A stretch of 23,263 nucleotides of DNA from positions 1 through 23,263 of the IMG/VR virus record IMGVR_UViG_3300013128_000484; one strand, written 5' to 3'. This stretch comes from a virus. Positions 7,564 to 15,509 of this stretch are shown piece by piece. The notes beneath the pieces were generated by a model. It saw only the letters and a program-made list of their open reading frames with translations. It was not told the DNA's origin and made no database searches. The position numbers were made by a program, and so were the translations under genes. The stretch's first letter is position 1. The number at the start of each line of letters is the position of its first letter.

Positions 7564-8285
7564 GATTCATAACCTGTTCCAACCGCCCGCTCGATGACTA
7601 CTCCGATTGCAACATTCGGAGACAGCCGAGAATGCTGAACGAATCGTGCAGATACTTCGGAGTTCCCATCGAAAACATCTGCCCACTCCGCGCCAAGCAC
7701 GACTGGACCGGGGGCGAGCGACGCAAACTCGTGCTGGCCTACCTGGAGCACACCCCAGACGATGAGCCGGTGACTTTGATCGACGCATGGGACAGCTTCG
7801 TGGCCGGTACGCCGCAAGAGATAGAGACGGCCTTCCGCGAGATCGGCTATCCCGTGGTGATTTCCCCGGAGTGCAACCTGTGGCCACCCGAAATCGCCAA
7901 GTACGTCCAGCATCCGCCGGCCCCGACGCGGTGGAGATATGCCTGTGGCGGCGGTTGGGCAGGGTTTGCCGGCGCACTTCGCGAGATGTTCACCGCGCCC
8001 GACTTCTGGCCAGCGTGGGCCATCTGCGATCAAGCGGCCTTTGACCATTGGGTTTGCACACACCCAGATATGGCCACCGTGGATCACCACTGTCGGCTGT
8101 TCGTTTGCGGTTACGACGATGGCAAGGCCGACCCGCCCATCTGGAGCGTGCTGAAGCTCAAGGGCGGGCGACCGTACAACGCCGACACCGACACCTATCC
8201 GCTGGTCTGGCACGGAGGCGGCGGATTCGCCATGCAAACACTGGCCCTTTGGGACAAAACCAAGGAGATCCGCGGATGGAAATAG
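7560..8285 (+). CDS. PLOD-type (collagen-lysyl) glycosyltransferase-like protein
   Basis: This encodes 241 residues from a GTG at 7560 that overlaps the previous stop, with GAGGG five bases upstream. The arrangement resembles the glycosyltransferase domain of PLOD/procollagen galactosyl- and glucosyltransferase proteins. A DAWDSF motif (Asp75, Asp78) fits the metal-binding DxxD position, GYPVVISPECNLWP (97-110) matches the family's VVFSAE and CWP region, and WRYACGGGWAGFAGAL (125-140) matches its YLNSGGFIG segment. A DQAAFD-like acidic stretch follows. Viral members of this family glucosylate hydroxylysines in collagen-like proteins. No collagen repeat is present in this window. The donor and acceptor are unknown. 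Confidence 0.72.
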   Translation: MRFITCSNRPLDDYSDCNIRRQPRMLNESCRYFGVPIENICPLRAKHDWTGGERRKLVLAYLEHTPDDEPVTLIDAWDSFVAGTPQEIETAFREIGYPVVISPECNLWPPEIAKYVQHPPAPTRWRYACGGGWAGFAGALREMFTAPDFWPAWAICDQAAFDHWVCTHPDMATVDHHCRLFVCGYDDGKADPPIWSVLKLKGGRPYNADTDTYPLVWHGGGGFAMQTLALWDKTKEIRGWK

Positions 8286-8887
8286 CCGACTGCTTGCAGT
8301 GGTATCCGATCAATCCCGGCCTGAGTAGCCGCGTTGTTCTCAGCAACCTGCTACGCCGCCTGCACGCCGTCCTGAAAGCAGGCGTCCCCGGCGATGTGGT
8401 GGAGATGGGTTGCCACGCTGGAGAAACGTCGGTCTTCTTCGCACGAATGATTCAGGAGATGGACCCGGTACGCGCGCTGCACTTGTACGATTCCTTCGAG
8501 GGCCTGCCGGCAAAACACGCCAAGGATAACCCAAACTACGGCGAGCCAGGGAGCGTCAAGACCAGCCACGACTCAGTGGTCGATCGTTTCACTCGTCATG
8601 GCCTGCCGCAACCGCAGATCCATGCCGGCTGGTTCAGCGCGGTGCCAGAGGAAGAGTTCCCTGAGCGCGTGGCCTTCGCCTTCTTCGATGGGGACTTCTA
8701 CCAGTCGATCTGGGACTCCTTCACGCGCATCTACCACCGTCTGTCGCCGGGCGCGATCGTTTGCGTCCATGATTACGCGGTGAGCAACTGGCCCGGAACC
8801 GAGGCCGCCTGCGAGGACTTCCTCCAAGACAAATCCGAGCGCATGGAGCACGTCTGCTTCCTGCTGGGGGTGATGGTGAAGCGATGA
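8276..8887 (+). CDS. TylF-family SAM O-methyltransferase
   Basis: This encodes 203 residues from the ATG at 8276, which overlaps the upstream gene by ten bases. SAM-binding motif I is DVVEMGCHAGETS (40-52). The family-typical YDSFEGLP block follows at 71-78, and the metal-binding acidic stretch is in FFDGDFYQS, then HDY near residue 160. TylF/MycF enzymes are metal-dependent and O-methylate sugar hydroxyls; related proteins occur widely in glycan clusters. The stop overlaps the next start (ATGA). This is the second methyltransferase in the block and of a different family from FkbM, so the glycan may carry two distinct methyl groups. Confidence 0.87.
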   Translation: MEIADCLQWYPINPGLSSRVVLSNLLRRLHAVLKAGVPGDVVEMGCHAGETSVFFARMIQEMDPVRALHLYDSFEGLPAKHAKDNPNYGEPGSVKTSHDSVVDRFTRHGLPQPQIHAGWFSAVPEEEFPERVAFAFFDGDFYQSIWDSFTRIYHRLSPGAIVCVHDYAVSNWPGTEAACEDFLQDKSERMEHVCFLLGVMVKR

Positions 8888-9570
8888 TCGTAGACATAGT
8901 GTTGCTGACGTTTCCGAACCACCCGAAGCGCCTCGAATACTTGGGGCACACTTGGGACTGCCTTCAGAAGTATATGGTGGCCTCGGGGGACACCATTCGC
9001 TATCTCTGCGTCTCCGAGTCGGAGCGCGACCCGGCCTGCCCGTGGTGCGGCGATGAGTTGGAACAGTTCTGCCATGAGCGTGACATCCCGCTGACCTGGC
9101 TGTCTGGTCCAGCATCGCTCGGCCATGGGATGAATGGAGCGATGCGCACTGCGCAGTCGGCAATCTTCGGACTGCATCAGGACGACTACGAGTTAAAGCA
9201 CCCGCTGGACCTATCCCCAGGCATCCGGATGATGGAACGTCACGCTGAGGTGGACTTGATCCGCTATGGCTATCCTCCTCCCGAGTTCAAGTGGCGGCAT
9301 CTTGACTACAAGGACGGGTGGAAGCGATTCGACCTGACGGCGCATTGGCCGTATGGGGACGAGCCACGCCTCCAACGCAAAACCTTCCCGACCAAGTTCG
9401 GCTGGTACACAGAGAACAATGGGCACGCCTCCGAGGGCACCATGCTGTGGACGCTGGTTCGCCGCAACGCCGTGATCCTGGCCGCCGACAAGCGATACTA
9501 CGACCACTACGGCACCGTCTCGGCAGTGCCAGCCAACAAGGAAATGATGGGCCGAATATCCCAACGCTAG
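8884..9570 (+). CDS. Glycosyltransferase, GT-A (family 2-like)
   Basis: This encodes 228 residues. The N-terminus VLLTFPNHPKRLEYL (6-20) resembles the first strand and nucleotide loop of family 2 glycosyltransferases. The SLGHGMNGAM (78-87) block leads to QDDYEL (99-104), the probable DxD-type metal site. A CPWC pair at 52-55 is unusual and may bind metal or be chance. The C-terminal half contains a Trp/Tyr-rich part and GYPPPEFKWR. It is shorter than many family 2 enzymes. The start shares the ATGA overlap with the methyltransferase. Donor and acceptor are unknown; its position suggests it extends the same glycan as its neighbours. Confidence 0.7.
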   Translation: MIVDIVLLTFPNHPKRLEYLGHTWDCLQKYMVASGDTIRYLCVSESERDPACPWCGDELEQFCHERDIPLTWLSGPASLGHGMNGAMRTAQSAIFGLHQDDYELKHPLDLSPGIRMMERHAEVDLIRYGYPPPEFKWRHLDYKDGWKRFDLTAHWPYGDEPRLQRKTFPTKFGWYTENNGHASEGTMLWTLVRRNAVILAADKRYYDHYGTVSAVPANKEMMGRISQR

Positions 9571-9581
9571 GAGCCGAAACC

Positions 9582-10208
9582 TTGTCTTTTATCGACATCG
9601 CCCGCAAGTTCGCCTTCATCCATGTCTCAAAGACCAGTTCGGTCATTGAGTGGACGTGGCGTGCGGCTTGCGGCGTCAGGATCGCGGTTGACGAAAGTCG
9701 GCTCTTTCGGGGCGGTCTGTGGCTTGGCGGTGCGCACGACTGCGCGCGAGACACGCGGCGGTTGCAGCCGGAATTGTGGGCACAGTCCTTCAAGGTGGGC
9801 TTCGTCCGCAATCCTTGGGCGTGGTGGGTGAGCGCCTACTTCTGGTACAACCCTCCCAGACACACCGGCTTTGACTTCCTCGCGCGGTATCCGACCTTCC
9901 GTGAATTCCTGCTGCGCTGGAAGGAGTGGCGGCTGAAGTTCCCCTGGGACGGATACACCGGCTTCCTGTGCGACGACGATGGGAAAATCATGGTGGATTA
10001 TGTCGGTCGCTCGGAGCGATTGCAACAGGACTTCGACATGATCTGCGATCGGGTCGGCTTCCCCAAGACGACGCTTCCCCGCAAGACCGACCGCCGCAAC
10101 TATCGTGAGTTCTACGACGGCGATGACCTGAAGCGGATCGTCTACCACCTGAGTGGCCGGGATATCGACCTGTTCGGCTATACCTTCGACGATGGAGGGG
10201 ATTGCTGA
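9582..10208 (+). CDS. Sulfotransferase family protein
   Basis: This encodes 208 residues. I chose the TTG at 9582 because a GGAG lies at 9570-9573 and the preceding gene stops at 9570; no ATG fits without overlapping that gene at length. Typical PAPS-binding features are present: AFIHVSKTSS (11-20) as the 5'-phosphosulfate loop with Lys17, and KVGFVRNPWAWWVSAYF (71-87) as the 3'-phosphate site with Arg76 and Ser84. The loop lacks the usual glycine after KT, so activity is likely but not certain. The C-terminal GYTFDDGGDC stretch is short. The stop overlaps the next start. The pair of adjacent sulfotransferases argues for a sulfated glycan, with PAPS from the host. Confidence 0.74.
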   Translation: MSFIDIARKFAFIHVSKTSSVIEWTWRAACGVRIAVDESRLFRGGLWLGGAHDCARDTRRLQPELWAQSFKVGFVRNPWAWWVSAYFWYNPPRHTGFDFLARYPTFREFLLRWKEWRLKFPWDGYTGFLCDDDGKIMVDYVGRSERLQQDFDMICDRVGFPKTTLPRKTDRRNYREFYDGDDLKRIVYHLSGRDIDLFGYTFDDGGDC

Positions 10209-10843
10209 TGCAACTCCTTGTCATCCCCGATCATCGACAACAGTGGGCCTATCTTCCGCTTCCCAAGTGCGGATGTTCCTCGGTCAAGCGGGCCATCGAG
10301 CGGCACTTCGGCCTGGAGCCGACCGAGCAGATCCACGCAAGGGGGTGGGAAGATGCCCCGCCGCTGTCCGAGGGCTCGCAATTCATGCGGACTACCACTT
10401 ACTTTCGCTGGACGGTGGTTCGCCATCCTCTTTCGCGACTGATTTCGACATGGGCCGAGAAATGCTATGCCTTCCCGGCCGATCAGGCGCACCTGTTGGG
10501 CCCGGACCTGCGGGCGGTCTACGGAAAATCGTTCACTGAGTTCGTCGCGCACGTTCTGACGCTGGACGTGAACAGCGAGGCCACCGATTCGCATATCCGG
10601 ACACAAGCGTCCTTTCTGGTCGAGAACGGGGAATTGCTGGTGGACAAGATGCTGCGGCTGGAGTCCATCGGCACGGAATGGCCGAAGATGCAGGCGTTGT
10701 ACGGCCTTCCGGACCTACCCTGGGAGAACACATCGCCTACTGAGCTGCGTGAGCAAGCCTTGGTCGAGTTGACGGACGAGATGCGCGCGATGCTGGTGGA
10801 TCACTACAAGGCGAGCTACGAACTGCTGGGGTATGAGCCATGA
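10208..10843 (+). CDS. Carbohydrate sulfotransferase (sulfotransferase family 2-like)
   Basis: This encodes 211 residues from the ATG at 10208 (a TGATG overlap with the preceding stop; the in-frame TTG six bases earlier is less likely). The 5'-phosphosulfate loop PKCGCSSVKRAI (19-30) and the 3'-phosphate block WTVVRHPLSRLIST (68-81) match Golgi-type carbohydrate sulfotransferases, where PKxxST and RxPxxRxxS are the key features. It differs strongly from the upstream sulfotransferase, so the two probably act on different positions. The 3' end overlaps the ParB-like gene (ATGA). Sulfation of the glycan is inferred from the family; the acceptor is unknown. Confidence 0.85.
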   Translation: MQLLVIPDHRQQWAYLPLPKCGCSSVKRAIERHFGLEPTEQIHARGWEDAPPLSEGSQFMRTTTYFRWTVVRHPLSRLISTWAEKCYAFPADQAHLLGPDLRAVYGKSFTEFVAHVLTLDVNSEATDSHIRTQASFLVENGELLVDKMLRLESIGTEWPKMQALYGLPDLPWENTSPTELREQALVELTDEMRAMLVDHYKASYELLGYEP

Positions 10844-11748
10844 GTACGTGTGTTGCAGGACGCAAGACGCCGATCGATGCGGGGAAGGTGTTTGAACTCG
10901 ACCCGTATCGCATCAAACCGTTCGCCGACCAGCCGCGCAAGAGGTTCCGGGGGATTTCACAGTTGGCCGAGTCCATCCGGCTTGCCGGGCAGGTGACGCC
11001 AATTGTCGTAGCGGCGTGCGATGATCCGGACTATGACGCGCAACTGGTGGATGGCGAGCGTCGCCTGCGAGCCTGTCGAGAAGGCCACATGAACGTGAAA
11101 GCGGTCTTCGAGTCTGGAGCCGACGCTGACCGCTATATCCGCTCAGTGGCCGCCAACTTTTGCCGGCAGAGCCACGATGCGGTGGAGATCATGGAGGCGG
11201 TGTTGACGCTAAAAAAGTCCGGCTACTCCAACGAGACCATTGCGGGGATCTTCGGCAAGACGGCGGCATGGGTATCTCAGTATGCGAGCCTGCGAAAACT
11301 ATCTCCGGCGGTACTTGAGGAATTAAAGGTTCCCGATGACCGCCACAAGCAATCGAAAGCGCAGCGACGGTCACGCGGACGGGTAACGCTGAGCATGGCC
11401 CTCTTGCTGGTGTCGCTGCCCATCCGGATGCAACTGACGATGCTACGGAAGATCCAGGCTGGAAAAATGTCGATGGCCCAGGCGAGAACCTTCGTCCACC
11501 GGGAAGCGGTCGGTGTCGGCCTCCACGTTGGCACGAGGCAGTCCGATTATTCCAAGTTCAAGGTTGTTCGTTCGGCCGTCGAGAATTGTTTGCATGTTGT
11601 GGATCGCTATCTGGGGATGCCGGGCGTGGAGATCGCAAAGCTCATCGGGAACGCCAATCTCAGCGAAAAGAAGCACGTCGTAGAGTTATTGGAGAAGCTT
11701 TGCGAAAGCCTGTTGATGCTCAGCGATGCTCTGGCAAGGGGAGCGTGA
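10840..11748 (+). CDS. ParB/Spo0J-like protein
   Basis: This encodes 302 residues. The N-terminal ParB/Srx-type domain (about 17-110) has FADQPRKRF at 28-36, LAESIRLAGQVTPIVV at 42-57 and the box II motif DGERRLRA at 71-78, which in ParB proteins binds CTP. A helix-turn-helix (about 126-152, with SNETIAGIFGKTAAWVSQY) follows. A basic segment, QSKAQRRSRGR, lies after it, and the C-terminus is helical. Genuine partition systems have a ParA ATPase nearby; none is visible, so a regulator, or DNA-loading protein, is as likely as a segregation factor. It sits amid glycan genes, coupled to the sulfotransferase by an ATGA overlap. Confidence 0.82.
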   Translation: MSTCVAGRKTPIDAGKVFELDPYRIKPFADQPRKRFRGISQLAESIRLAGQVTPIVVAACDDPDYDAQLVDGERRLRACREGHMNVKAVFESGADADRYIRSVAANFCRQSHDAVEIMEAVLTLKKSGYSNETIAGIFGKTAAWVSQYASLRKLSPAVLEELKVPDDRHKQSKAQRRSRGRVTLSMALLLVSLPIRMQLTMLRKIQAGKMSMAQARTFVHREAVGVGLHVGTRQSDYSKFKVVRSAVENCLHVVDRYLGMPGVEIAKLIGNANLSEKKHVVELLEKLCESLLMLSDALARGA

Positions 11749-11750
11749 TA

Positions 11751-12533
11751 ATGAGCCTTCGCATGATCTGGTGTACGGCCACCTATGGCCGCCCACACTT
11801 ACTGCCCCGCGTGATCTACTCATTCACGCACCAAACCTACCAGAATCGCCACCTCATCATCGTCGATGACGGAGGCCAGTATGGCAACCAGACCGGAGAC
11901 AAGTGGGAACTCATCAGCCTGCGCGAGCGCTTTCCGAGCCTCGGCGCGAAACGGAACTTTATCGCCCGCCTCGCCGCTGAACGCGGGGCCGATGCCGTTA
12001 TGCCGGTCGATGATGACGACATTCCCTTGGCATGGCACACCGAAGCCAGCGCCGCCGCTCTGGAGAAGGCGGAGTGGAGCCGCCCCAGCCAGATCCTTTC
12101 AAACTGCTACCACGGACACCGGCTGGAAGACGGGATCTTCCGCGCAAACTACACTGGCCACAAGAGCGACCAGACGAAGGAAAGGATGTACCATCCTTGC
12201 TGGGCGATCAAACTGAACGCTTTCGAGCGCGTCGGTGGCTACCCGGCAGAGAAAAGCGGGAATGAGGATCAGGGCCTCATGTGGGCACTCGAAGCCGCCA
12301 CAGTGACGCAAGTCGATTATATCGATGACTGCGGATTTCAACCGAGCTATATCTATACGTGGGGCGCGGCTGGCAACATCAGCGGTTTCCTTCGTGTCGG
12401 CGATCCCGCCGGCGCCGATGCCTGGAAGAAGACTAGGCGGGAGTTGAAACCCGCCCGTATCATCCCGTGGATTCCCTCATTCAACTGGAAGTCTCCGGTA
12501 ATTCTGTCCGGCGTCCTTCCGCGTCCCTTTTAA
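11751..12533 (+). CDS. Glycosyltransferase family 2
   Basis: This encodes 260 residues, three bases after the ParB-like stop. The start at 11751 follows AAGGGGAGCG. It carries the usual GT2 features: IWCTATYGRP at 6-14, SFTHQTYQNRHLIIVDDGG (24-42) with the VDDG nucleotide site, and MPVDDDD at 84-90 as the DxD metal site. Later EDQGLMWAL resembles the catalytic ED segment of the family. The C-terminus has a WIPSFNWKSP tail. It has a full GT-A domain and no membrane segments, so it is likely a soluble transferase. The sugar donor and acceptor are unknown. Confidence 0.86.
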   Translation: MSLRMIWCTATYGRPHLLPRVIYSFTHQTYQNRHLIIVDDGGQYGNQTGDKWELISLRERFPSLGAKRNFIARLAAERGADAVMPVDDDDIPLAWHTEASAAALEKAEWSRPSQILSNCYHGHRLEDGIFRANYTGHKSDQTKERMYHPCWAIKLNAFERVGGYPAEKSGNEDQGLMWALEAATVTQVDYIDDCGFQPSYIYTWGAAGNISGFLRVGDPAGADAWKKTRRELKPARIIPWIPSFNWKSPVILSGVLPRPF

Positions 12534-12543
12534 GGAGCCCCCC

Positions 12544-12834
12544 ATGTCCAGCCGTCGTGTCTGTATCGTCGCCGTGACCCCGGAAGCGCTCTCTGAGTTA
12601 AAGAAGCATCTGCCGGAAGGTATCGCGGTCACCGGAGAACGGGAGGTTTTTGACCGCAACATCCTCGAAGTCAAACTCGAAGGCGATGCCCTGCCGATGT
12701 GGTGTATCACACGGGAAAATGCCTACTACACGCGAGCCGGCATCCAGATGGGAGAGGATGGTGTGTGGCATTTCTTCCCAGGTACCGGCGTCACGCCAAA
12801 CATGACCCACCAAACCACACGAATCAGTGAATAG
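12544..12834 (+). CDS. Hypothetical phage protein
   Basis: This encodes 96 residues from the ATG at 12544, with AAGGAG at 12532-12537. The first half looks alpha/beta (VCIVAVTPEALSELKKHL, then a charged strand region ending in ILEVKLEG). The second half has aromatic residues and ends with a Thr-rich tail. No membrane segment, cysteine cluster or catalytic motif is visible, and I do not recognise a family. It sits between a glycosyltransferase and a pair of very small genes. Confidence 0.65.
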   Translation: MSSRRVCIVAVTPEALSELKKHLPEGIAVTGEREVFDRNILEVKLEGDALPMWCITRENAYYTRAGIQMGEDGVWHFFPGTGVTPNMTHQTTRISE

Positions 12835-12855
12835 TCCAAACTAAAGGGGACCAAC

Positions 12856-13029
12856 ATGGATGGCGCAAAATGCAGCGGCGAAGGGTGCCCAGATCGCAAG
12901 GCGCTAAAGTGCCTGCGGTTCGTCACGCCGACCGCTGGACACCAGCCGTGGATTTTGCCGGAATGGAACAGCGAGACGCAAAAGTGCGACAATTTTTTTC
13001 CCGCGGGTAAAGAAGGCAAGCAAACATGA
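12856..13029 (+). CDS. Small four-cysteine protein, possible zinc binder
   Basis: This encodes 57 residues starting at the ATG at 12856, with AAAGGGGA six bases upstream. It has Cys6, Cys11, Cys19 and Cys44 spaced like a small metal-binding fold (C-x4-C-x7-C), together with several Lys and Trp. The stop (13027-13029) overlaps the next start in an ATGA arrangement, which supports it as a true gene even though it is short. I do not recognise a family; zinc binding is inference. Confidence 0.6.
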   Translation: MDGAKCSGEGCPDRKALKCLRFVTPTAGHQPWILPEWNSETQKCDNFFPAGKEGKQT

Positions 13030-13217
13030 CCCGCATCAAGAAATCCGGCTGGGTGCTGACCGGCGTGGCAACGCTCGGCTTGGTCGCGCTTCGCATGTGG
13101 CATGTCGGCTGGGCCCCGCATCTGATCGATGCCCAATTATTGCGCGCAGCATGGCTGCCGTGCTTGCTGATCCTGGCGGGTGCGGCGGCCGGCATTATCC
13201 TACTACGGAGAGACTGA
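13026..13217 (+). CDS. Small membrane protein, two predicted segments
   Basis: This encodes 63 residues. It has a basic start (MTRIKKSG), a hydrophobic stretch of about residues 9-22, a polar loop with His and Asp (about 25-40), and a second hydrophobic stretch of about 41-59 ending in basic LLRRD. The pattern is a helical hairpin with both ends inside by the positive-inside rule. Small two-helix proteins of this size include holins, but no lysin gene is near, so I do not assign that role. The start overlaps the preceding stop. Confidence 0.6.
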   Translation: MTRIKKSGWVLTGVATLGLVALRMWHVGWAPHLIDAQLLRAAWLPCLLILAGAAAGIILLRRD

Positions 13218-13252
13218 AGGAAGATCGACCACTTTCACTGGGAGATTGAGCA

Positions 13253-13723
13253 ATGACATCCAGAATGTCCGATGCTATCTTGAAGAAGACCGTAGAAACG
13301 ATGGCAGCCTCCAAGACAGCTACGGAGGCCGCTACCAAGCTAGGCATCAGCCGCTCTACGTTGACCAATCGTCTAGCGCACGCCCGAGACATCGGCCTCC
13401 CTGATGGAGTCGCGGGCAAGAACGTCGCACCCGTCCGCAAGGTTGGACTGTCGCGTAAAGAGTTCCTTGGACAGTTCGATGCCTCCACGCGGATCAGGGA
13501 GGCCATCCGAAGGGGCATTAAGGAACTTGGCGCGGATCGCATTGTGAAAGACGCCGAGTTCCGTCAGTTGTGCGGCGAGACGGCCGGGCCTGCCTGGGGA
13601 CAGGTCGCAGACGATGAGGAGTTCAGTCCGTACCGCTTTCTCTGCGACGGAAAGAAGTGGTGGGCAACGGTGGCGGTTGTCAAGTACGTCTTGGCCAATG
13701 TTGGCGGGGCTAGGGCCGTGTAA
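13253..13723 (+). CDS. Helix-turn-helix phage protein
   Basis: This encodes 156 residues from the ATG at 13253, with GGGAG eight bases before it. The N-terminus (about 18-47) holds a helix-turn-helix with SKTATEAATKLGISRSTLTN, typical of homeodomain-like or Fis-type DNA binding. The C-terminal domain (about 65-156) has a Gly-poor charged helix and a Trp-rich end (CDGKKWWATVAVVKYVL). Such a two-part protein is common next to phage calcineurin-like phosphoesterases, and one follows two genes downstream. It probably binds DNA, but its target is unknown. The stop overlaps the next start (TAATG). Confidence 0.72.
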   Translation: MTSRMSDAILKKTVETMAASKTATEAATKLGISRSTLTNRLAHARDIGLPDGVAGKNVAPVRKVGLSRKEFLGQFDASTRIREAIRRGIKELGADRIVKDAEFRQLCGETAGPAWGQVADDEEFSPYRFLCDGKKWWATVAVVKYVLANVGGARAV

Positions 13724-14409
13724 TGGCACGCCAACCGCGACGAACGCTGAAACAACGTCTGGAGCAGGTGGAAAACCTGCACGCTTATGATCTGAATATC
13801 GACAGCCGCGAGGTGTTCGTCGAGAGCTATTTCGATGCCTACCAGGAGGAAGAAACGGGGGTGGATTGGAGGATGGCTTCGGGCTTCATCAAGAACCTCG
13901 CCTTTCTGGATGGCCTTTCCTCGAAGCCGATTCTCGTCCATCTGATCTCCTGCGGTGGCGACTGGAACTACGGGATCGCCATGTACGACATCATCAAGGC
14001 GTGCCGGTCATCCGTGGTGACTCTGTCCCACGCCCACGCGAGGAGCATGTCGAGCGTCATCCCCCAAGCAGCGACCCGCCGGATCATCATGCCCAACGCC
14101 GACTTCCTGTTTCATTTTGGAACAATGGAATGTGGCGGTGACTGTATTTCAACGATCGCCGAGGCGGATAAGGCCAAGGAGCTGAATACGCGGATGGTGG
14201 ATATCTACGCAGCCCGGTGTTCGCGAGGTCCATTCTTCCGCCGCAACCGCTACACCAGAGACCGGGTGCGCGCTTGGCTCATAGAGCAGATGAACGCAAA
14301 GCGCGAGGTCTACCTGCGCCCCTGCGAGGCCGTGAACTTCGGCTTCGTCGATGGGATTTTTGGGCAGGCGGGATTTCGCACGATGGACGATTTAAGGAGA
14401 GGAATATGA
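13723..14409 (+). CDS. ClpP-like serine protease
   Basis: This encodes 228 residues. The ClpP/crotonase-like core is visible: HLISCGGDWNYGIAMYDII (73-91) corresponds to the oxyanion region, HARSMSSVIPQAA (105-117) supplies the nucleophile Ser108, and DFLFHFGTMECGG (127-139) supplies His131. AVNFGFVDGI (203-212) matches the ClpP C-terminal signature. The N-terminal 40 residues are an extra charged segment. It is not the prohead protease, which is at 17303. It could process another phage protein or act with host ATPases. The stop overlaps the following ATG. Confidence 0.8.
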   Translation: MARQPRRTLKQRLEQVENLHAYDLNIDSREVFVESYFDAYQEEETGVDWRMASGFIKNLAFLDGLSSKPILVHLISCGGDWNYGIAMYDIIKACRSSVVTLSHAHARSMSSVIPQAATRRIIMPNADFLFHFGTMECGGDCISTIAEADKAKELNTRMVDIYAARCSRGPFFRRNRYTRDRVRAWLIEQMNAKREVYLRPCEAVNFGFVDGIFGQAGFRTMDDLRRGI

Positions 14410-15509
14410 CCCACACATCGAAGGCTGAAGCAAAGTTACGCCGACCGCCCGCAGCGGCAGTTGGCGCAAGCATCTCTGAATTCAAAGGCAAGTACGACCC
14501 AACCGATGAAGTGCGACATCTGCGTGCCGAGGTCAAGCGACTGGAACGCGAACTAGGCGGAGACCGCGAGAATCGTGGTAGCCTGACCGAATTGTTCCAC
14601 GAACTGCTGGCCAACATCGATGCCATCAAGCCGCCGAAGATCGACTACCGCCGCCCGAAGACGACGAGAGTGGCTACGCCCATTGTCCATGTAAGCCACT
14701 GGACCGACTGGCATGAAGGGGCGGTGCAGGACCCAGACGAAGTAGAGGGTTTTCGCCAATTCAACCCCGCTATCCTGCGAACAGAACTCCGCACCTGCGT
14801 CCGCGACCAGTTGGATTGGGTGGAGTTGCATCGCAGCAATTACGTGGTGGACGAGAGCAGGGATCTGGTGACGGGCGACCTCATTAGCGGAGGAATCCAT
14901 CCAGAACTTCTTTGGACCAACGAATATCCCGAGCCGGTGCAGGCCATTGGGGCCGGGGAATTGCTGGCCGAGTTGATCGCGATGAAGGCCCCGCACTACA
15001 AGACGGTGACGGTGGACTTCGTGACGGTGGACAACCACGGCCGCCTGACGAAGAAACCGCAAGCTAGCGAAGCAGGGATCAACTGCTGGGGCTACGTGGT
15101 CGGGGCTTACGCCAAGGAACGCTTGCGACTGTTCAAGAACGTCATCTTCAACGTGCATGCCGTTATCCAAACGGTGGTCAACGTGGCTGGAAGGAAGTAT
15201 TTGCTGAGTCACGGTAGCGAGGTTCGTGGCTGGAGTGGTTTTCCATACTATGGGCTCGAAAGAAAAGCCGGCCGCGAAGCGGTGAAACGCATGCAGGAAA
15301 ACCGCAACCGCTTCGATCGGATGGTCATTGGACATTGGCATGCCCCGCTGGAGCACCCATGGTATCTGATTGGCGGCTCAGCCAGTGGAACGACCGCTTA
15401 CGATCATCGCGAGGGTCGGCATTCGCGGCCCTGTCAATGCGCGTGGTTTGTCCATCCCGGCCACGGCGAGTTCGACCACACCAACTGGATGCTGCGAGGT
15501 GACACTTGA
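14406..15509 (+). CDS. Phage calcineurin-like phosphoesterase
   Basis: This encodes 367 residues. An N-terminal part (about 33-52) is a charged coiled coil. The metallophosphoesterase blocks are TDWHEG (Asp101, His103), VTGDLISGGIH (Asp158), VDNHGR (Asn210, His211), SHGSEV and GHWHAP. The first glycine of the usual GNH block is replaced, giving DNH. This pattern is typical of a widespread group of phage phosphoesterases of unknown substrate, often in replication or nucleic-acid neighbourhoods, and is clearly distinct from the LpxH-like enzyme upstream. The ATG overlaps the ClpP-like stop (ATGA). The substrate is unknown; nucleic acid or nucleotides are a reasonable guess. Confidence 0.84.
   Translation: MTHTSKAEAKLRRPPAAAVGASISEFKGKYDPTDEVRHLRAEVKRLERELGGDRENRGSLTELFHELLANIDAIKPPKIDYRRPKTTRVATPIVHVSHWTDWHEGAVQDPDEVEGFRQFNPAILRTELRTCVRDQLDWVELHRSNYVVDESRDLVTGDLISGGIHPELLWTNEYPEPVQAIGAGELLAELIAMKAPHYKTVTVDFVTVDNHGRLTKKPQASEAGINCWGYVVGAYAKERLRLFKNVIFNVHAVIQTVVNVAGRKYLLSHGSEVRGWSGFPYYGLERKAGREAVKRMQENRNRFDRMVIGHWHAPLEHPWYLIGGSASGTTAYDHREGRHSRPCQCAWFVHPGHGEFDHTNWMLRGDT

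Noticed and set aside
10840-11748. Plasmid-type partition system
   Set aside because: No ParA gene or repeated parS-like sites are visible, so the ParB-like protein alone does not show it.
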